From the NCBI RefSeq assembly GCF_000003815.2, contig NC_049984.1, forward strand, positions 5,963,633 through 6,027,632: a DNA stretch of 64,000 bases, given 5' to 3'. This stretch comes from Branchiostoma floridae (lineage: Eukaryota; Chordata; Leptocardii; Amphioxiformes; Branchiostomatidae). The notes beneath the pieces were generated by a model. That model did not search any database and was not told where the DNA came from. It saw only the letters and a list, made by a program, of their open reading frames with translations. A program made the position numbers and the translations under genes. This document shows positions 59,101-64,000 of this stretch, one piece after another (the first letter of the stretch is position 1; each line of letters opens with the position of its first letter).

Positions 59101-62100
59101 ATCGGGATTCCAGGAATACTAAATTGGTGTGCACAAATTGCGTGCAATGTAGCTGATATAGAAAAATATACCGGTCAAACAGCACATAACTCCATATACT
59201 GATAGATCGAACCAGATTATGCCGTCAGTTCCAAACGTACTATTTCTGACCTTAGGAACTAACGGTCAGAGGGAATCTTCATCATTGGCGATCCTAACCG
59301 CTTAACATCTCAGTGAGTTGTGCAGAAAAAGTATGGGGCCATGCATCGAATGTAACTTCAGTTTTCAGTTGATTATGGGTGTCCAGCATAGAAAATGAAC
59401 GTAGCTAGGATTTGACATCTTTAGATATAGATAATGGGAACTTCATTCGTATGTAAATGTGGCAGTATCTGGTTCCTGCACATGTTGACGAGCTAAGAAA
59501 ATAAACCATATCACGCTGGCTGTGGGAGTTATGCACGCAGATAGAACTGCTGCGGTGAATATCTGAGATAAAGTGCCTGATTAATTGATTGACGACCTTG
59601 ATCATGAGAGCGTGCCCTCCATCATGTTCCTGCCATCAATGCAATGGCAAATGCAATTTATAGCTCCATTCGTCTGAGCTCCCGAGCGTCTCCAACCCCG
59701 ATACATGCGATTGAGTATCGCCTGATTGGTGATTGGTTGTTAAATCAGGACCCGGTGCTGTGACATTGAATGTGAACTATGTCTATGAATAGCCCACAGT
59801 CGCCACAGGTTCATGCCTCGGACATAGCGACAAGGAATCGAACTCTATTCTTTACAGAAAGGTCAAGTTGGTAGCGACAGTTCCCACGGCCATTGAAACA
59901 AGTTCAAGGGTGATTTGACAGCGTGCCAATGTGATAACGACATCTCGATTGTAACGTCGGTTCAACTCCATCAATTCCACGGGCCTGAAAGCGCAGTGTT
60001 CATTCTACTGCCGAGATAAAGACTATCTTTAAGGTCATCACAGAAGTGCAGTGGAGTCAACAATAAGATTTACTCCAGACGATTAGTCTGATTCACTGGC
60101 AATCCGCAGCTGCAGCGTCAGCCGGACGAGGGTCAGGAGTTGCCCCGCCCCAGGAGATCGTACGTACGTGCGTAACGTGCCGGGTCATACCTGTGAGGTG
60201 ATTACAGGAGACAGGTGATCTCTTTCTGCCACCTCTCCAAACGTCTTCTACAGGTGATAGTGATGGCAGCAGGGAGGTGCTGCTGCTGCTGGCATTGTCT
60301 CCTGTGTAACGTTAACGTTATGGTACTTTCGGTTGGAGCATATTGCTTGAGTTGATTTTCTGATCCACTTCGCTTCTTTGAAGCCTATGACTTTTCAAAA
60401 TGTGCATGGCAGCTATTGTAAAGTTATAGACTGCTGCGTGATTGGAAAAATTCAGACATAGGTCTCTTGATGCCCGATATGTCCATGACCAGTCCCCTGT
60501 GTGAGAGCCTGTCACAGAGCACCGTTTTCTCTACATGAAACTGCTGACGATTAGAACATGTTTAAGCGCAAGATGACTATACTTTTCACTTTAGGCTTTT
60601 AGATGTTACTGGGGTATTAGACACATTTGCTTAATTTCAAGGAGATGCCTCCGTCAAAAGGTAAAAGACAGTGTGGTAATCAATAAATTCAAAGCAACCT
60701 ATACTTGACAAATTCTGTTATGTTGTTCTGAACTATAGCTGGCGCTCATCGTGCACCATCACATTAGTGGTGCTGATGTGGAATATATTTAGTAAGATAG
60801 ACACACCCTTCCTTTGAGTGTATAATTAAGCACAATTAAGCAGTATATTCTAAATCAACAATGGAGTAAAACAGTCTAGTGCATATTTCGAAGGAACATG
60901 AAAACATAATTCTCTTCCTTGCAAGCTCCCAAAAGAACAAAGTGTTCCGTCCATTTCACAGACAAGTACAATTGATGCTGCTGCTCATTCACCTGGTATA
61001 CAAATGTTCGTATCCCTGCTTCTGCCAATGTCAATATAAAGAAAGTAATTAGCCTTGCTAATTGATCTTGCATATCGCTTTCAAAACACGCCACATTCAT
61101 GCTCAGCATTAGTCATCGTATCTTTTACAAAACAGTGTGTGATAATACATTAGGCGCCCTGTTCTTCACAGCAAGGTACTAATGAGCAGCAGCACATTCT
61201 GAACCCCATGTCTCGCACAACAAAAGCTCCATAGGTCCAGTTTAAGTGATACTTCAGTCTTTATTAAGGCAGACATGCGCGCCTTAATGAAAAGTGATAG
61301 GCATTTTGGCGCCCCGATGTAGGTGTTTTAATTCTAAAGCTTTATCGGATTGGGCAAAGTACTTTCTGGTTTGTGTGTAAAAATCATGTCGTGATCTTAT
61401 GCTCGTCAAAATGCTGCTTAATTCCTACGGTAACAACCACTGCGTCCTAGCATCTAGACAGATGGGCAAGCTGGCATGAGTTACGTCAATGTAAAGACGA
61501 AACAAGAGACGAACGATGAAACATGATGGTTTGGGGATCAATCTGAAGACAGCCTAAAAGATTGATCACAACCATTGCCTGATACAGAGTGCGGCGATGA
61601 CAGTTAAAGAACGGCCCTTAGACGATTATAGGGATTATACCAGCAGGAGATTATATCCACAGGAGAAGGCCCTTTTTGTGGAAGTTTGAGAAAATTTGAT
61701 AGCCTAACCAAGACGGCTGCAATTAAGCGACATCAAGGACAGCATCGTGCTTATAGAATATGCAACAGACAATACTCTAGTATGTCCACACCATGATATC
61801 ATTCTGCTGCCATTGTGAGAACAGAGCCAACTTAAATAATTGTTGGCTCCCTCAAGCAAAGCACTTCGTTCAAGGGATACCAGAGGGCCTAATCCAGACG
61901 ATATATTTTGTCTTTACGTCCAGGAATATTTTCATACAGCATTGAAGTGTCTCTCTAGTGTATGAATTACTTAAACCTGGACAATTAATTTCCAAGATAT
62001 GTTATACAGCAGAGCTGGAGAAGGGCCAAAAATGTAAGGATTGAAAAGTAGGGTTTGTTGTCAGTGAATACCTACATGTATGCTACAAGGCGTTGAAGTA

Positions 62101-62940
62101 TTAATGTCGTGAGAATACTCTACTTGTCTAGACACTAAGTAAAAACGTCGTTAATTTCCCAGATGAGGCAGGATTTTACCTTTACCTGCCAATACATTGG
62201 ACCAAATTCGTCTTGTTAACGGATCCCTCAGTTCCAGATGGCTCCATCGACTGTCATCTGTGCCCATAATGTGATATTACCGTTATATATCGGTCCAGAT
62301 GACATCGATTGTGCCAGGCTGAGTTATGAACAGATTGGGCTTTATTGCGGTAAGGGTTCGGTGAGGTACCTGTTGAAGTAAATACGGTTCTCATTACAGC
62401 TTGTGCTGGGGCAACTGCCTATAAAACTGTACGGCTGCCGTTAAAGTTACTGCCGTGCACAACGGTTTTAAGGGGAACGCGTAAAAGAGTAAGACCGCAA
62501 TGGGCGTTATATGGTGTGTTTTGGTAGTATTCAAAAGTTATGTATTTCCTAACTGGCTTTATAGCTCAACATGACAACGATTGCTTCGACGAAAGAGAGA
62601 GTTATGACCAAACTGCAAAGTGTAACCAGTTAGTTCGATTTTTCACGAGAATAGTGGGCAAGACCGATTCCGCGAACTTCCGAGTAGAGTAATTCGTCAT
62701 CGAAGTCATCCAGAGAAATGGAAACCGTCGGTCTTATCTCATCAGGAACAAGAACTAATTTCACACCATGGTCTTAGCGTACTGTCTGTAGTCAAATTCA
62801 ATAAATCTATGCTATGAGACAAATAGGACACACCAATACTGCCCCTGTAATGCATTATTATATTTCAGCCATACATAGTATGGTGAAATATATTGTATTC
62901 GTAATGTTTCTTTCTTCTTCTTCTTTCTTTCTCCTGTCAA
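56160..62940. other. Intron or intergenic DNA without recognised feature
   Basis: Expected to be the first intron of the second channel-like gene if it extends beyond the window. No in-phase exon with channel motifs was seen on the plus strand. A B-box-like GAGTTCGATTCC on the minus strand near 59840 may be a SINE relic. Short frames only. Confidence 0.35.
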
Positions 62941-62946
62941 ATCTTC

Positions 62947-63740
62947 AAAGTGATTCATCTCCGCCGTTCCTGGACCGAATGACCTGAAATTTGGCACAGG
63001 GGTAGAATGGGCCAATACCTTGATGCTTTTTTCTCAGTTTTTTCATATCTGCCTCTAAAATGATTTTATTGAGATTTTTTTGGTCAATTTTAGACCAAAA
63101 CTGTATATTTTGGCCCCTGTACCCTGGTATTACAACCAAATGAGCTGAAATTTGACAGAGATGTGCCTTGATAATGCCCCCATATAAATTCGATAACACT
63201 TTTGGTGTACACTACAACAAAATGCTTATTTTTGCGATTTTTTGACCAATTTTTGACCAAAAAAGGACACTTTTGGCCCCTGTACCCTGGTATTACAACC
63301 AAATGAGCTGAAATTTGACGGAGATGTGCCTTGATAATGCCCCCATATAAATTCAATAACACTTTTGGTGTACAGTACAACAAAATGCTTATTTTTGCGA
63401 TTTTTTGACCAATTTTTGACCAAAAAAGGACACTTTTGGCTCCTGTACCTTGGTATTGCAACCGAATGAGCTGAAATCTGACACAGATGTGCCTTGATAA
63501 TACCTTCATATAAATTCAATAACACTTTTGGTGTACAGTGCAACAAAATGCTTATTTTTGCGATTTTTGGCCAATTTTTGACCAAAAAAGGACACTTTTG
63601 GCTCCTGTACCCTGGTATTACAATTAAATGACCTGAAATTTGGTATAGATAGGCATTAGATACTTGGTAACAAGATTCCAGTCAAATTTTTGACATAAAC
63701 AACTTTAAAATGATTAATTTTGGCACTTTTCTGAGGGGAA
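62947..63740. repeat. Tandem array, 163-bp unit, about 4.7 copies
   Basis: The phrase TTGGCCCCTGTACCCTGG recurs at about 63109, 63272, 63435 (with a T variant) and 63597, a period of 162-163 bases. Inner units are over 90% alike by eye (AATGAGCTGAAATTTGAC, TGCCTTGATAATGCCCCCAT, AAATGCTTATTTTTGCGA). The outer units at both ends are more diverged. Because 163 is not a multiple of three, the long minus-strand frames through the array (63090-63585) switch frame each unit and are artefacts. Confidence 0.92.
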
Positions 63741-64000
63741 ATTTGTTTTCTTTTGGCCTCCTGACGTGACCTTCCGTGACCCCGCACAGAGCCACACCTG
63801 TGTGCGTCAGCCGGAGAGTTGATTGAATCAAAGACCTAGCCAATCAGCGAAGAGGAGGCCAAAGGCTAATTAATATTCATAAGCGGGGCCTCATGATCCC
63901 GTGTATAGCAGTGTTCCCGCCAGGGGGAGCGAAGCCCGCCTAAGGCTCTCGCATTTTACACTATTCAGAAGGCTTTATATTGTATCAGTTCTTAGGGGCA
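63741..64000. other. G+C-richer stretch with CCAAT-like site
   Basis: Contains AGCCAATCAGCGAAGAGG (CCAAT-box-like, about 63838) and TTAATATTCATAAG, then TTCCCGCCAGGGGGAGCGAA. It could be a promoter or part of a dispersed repeat. No TATA box or gene start could be tied to it before the window ends. Confidence 0.25.

Noticed and set aside
63090-63585. Long overlapping minus-strand open frames with repeated motifs
   Set aside because: They are translations of the 163-bp tandem array. The unit length is not divisible by three and the peptides show no selection for frame.

Overview
This 64 kb window is eukaryotic, AT-rich and mostly non-coding. It has short exons bounded by GT/AG splice sites, long introns, several kinds of transposon debris, microsatellites and a 100-base assembly gap (25230-25329). 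Exon structure, the anion-channel family and the repeat types suggest an invertebrate deuterostome. A lancelet (amphioxus) is my best guess, but that is inference.

The one gene I can reconstruct runs on the minus strand from 31394 to 16876. It encodes a Cys-loop ligand-gated anion channel subunit of the glycine/GABA-A receptor type. Seven exons join in phase: signal peptide exon (31394-31220), ligand-domain exon (22841-22630), 83-nt Cys-loop exon (22148-22066), loop C region (19793-19641), M1 (18701-18567), a 215-nt M2-M3 exon (18106-17892) and the M4/stop exon (17061-16876). One short exon, expected to be about 68 nt between 31.2 and 22.8 kb, was not found with confidence. Exon lengths of 83 and 215 nt match the vertebrate GABA-A/glycine receptor pattern. 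The pore has the anion-selective Pro-Ala-Arg but unusual 2' Cys and 6' Leu. The gene carries internal duplications: a 1.15 kb intronic tandem duplication with a broken copy of the loop C exon, and a ten-cysteine exon between the loop C and M1 exons with a second partial copy near the 3' end.

A second, divergently oriented gene starts at about 54.85 kb on the plus strand. It has a TATA box at 54822 and a signal-peptide exon at 55166-55346. That exon resembles exon 1 of the first gene in layout, His/acidic motif and splice phase, so it probably begins a paralogous channel whose other exons lie beyond the window or were not seen. A 578-bp mariner deletion derivative sits in its first intron.

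The rest is repeats: tRNA-derived SINEs (60-305; 37212-37432 with 13-bp target duplications), LINE reverse transcriptase fragments (7590-8580 plus; 34579-35206 minus), a 428-bp hAT-like MITE with perfect 8-bp target duplications (8763-9190), a two-copy MITE family (27.2 and 30.8 kb), fold-back elements and tandem arrays at 0.4-1.25, 34.2-35.6, 54.1-54.75 and 62.95-63.74 kb. Between 37.4 and 54.0 kb I see no supportable gene.
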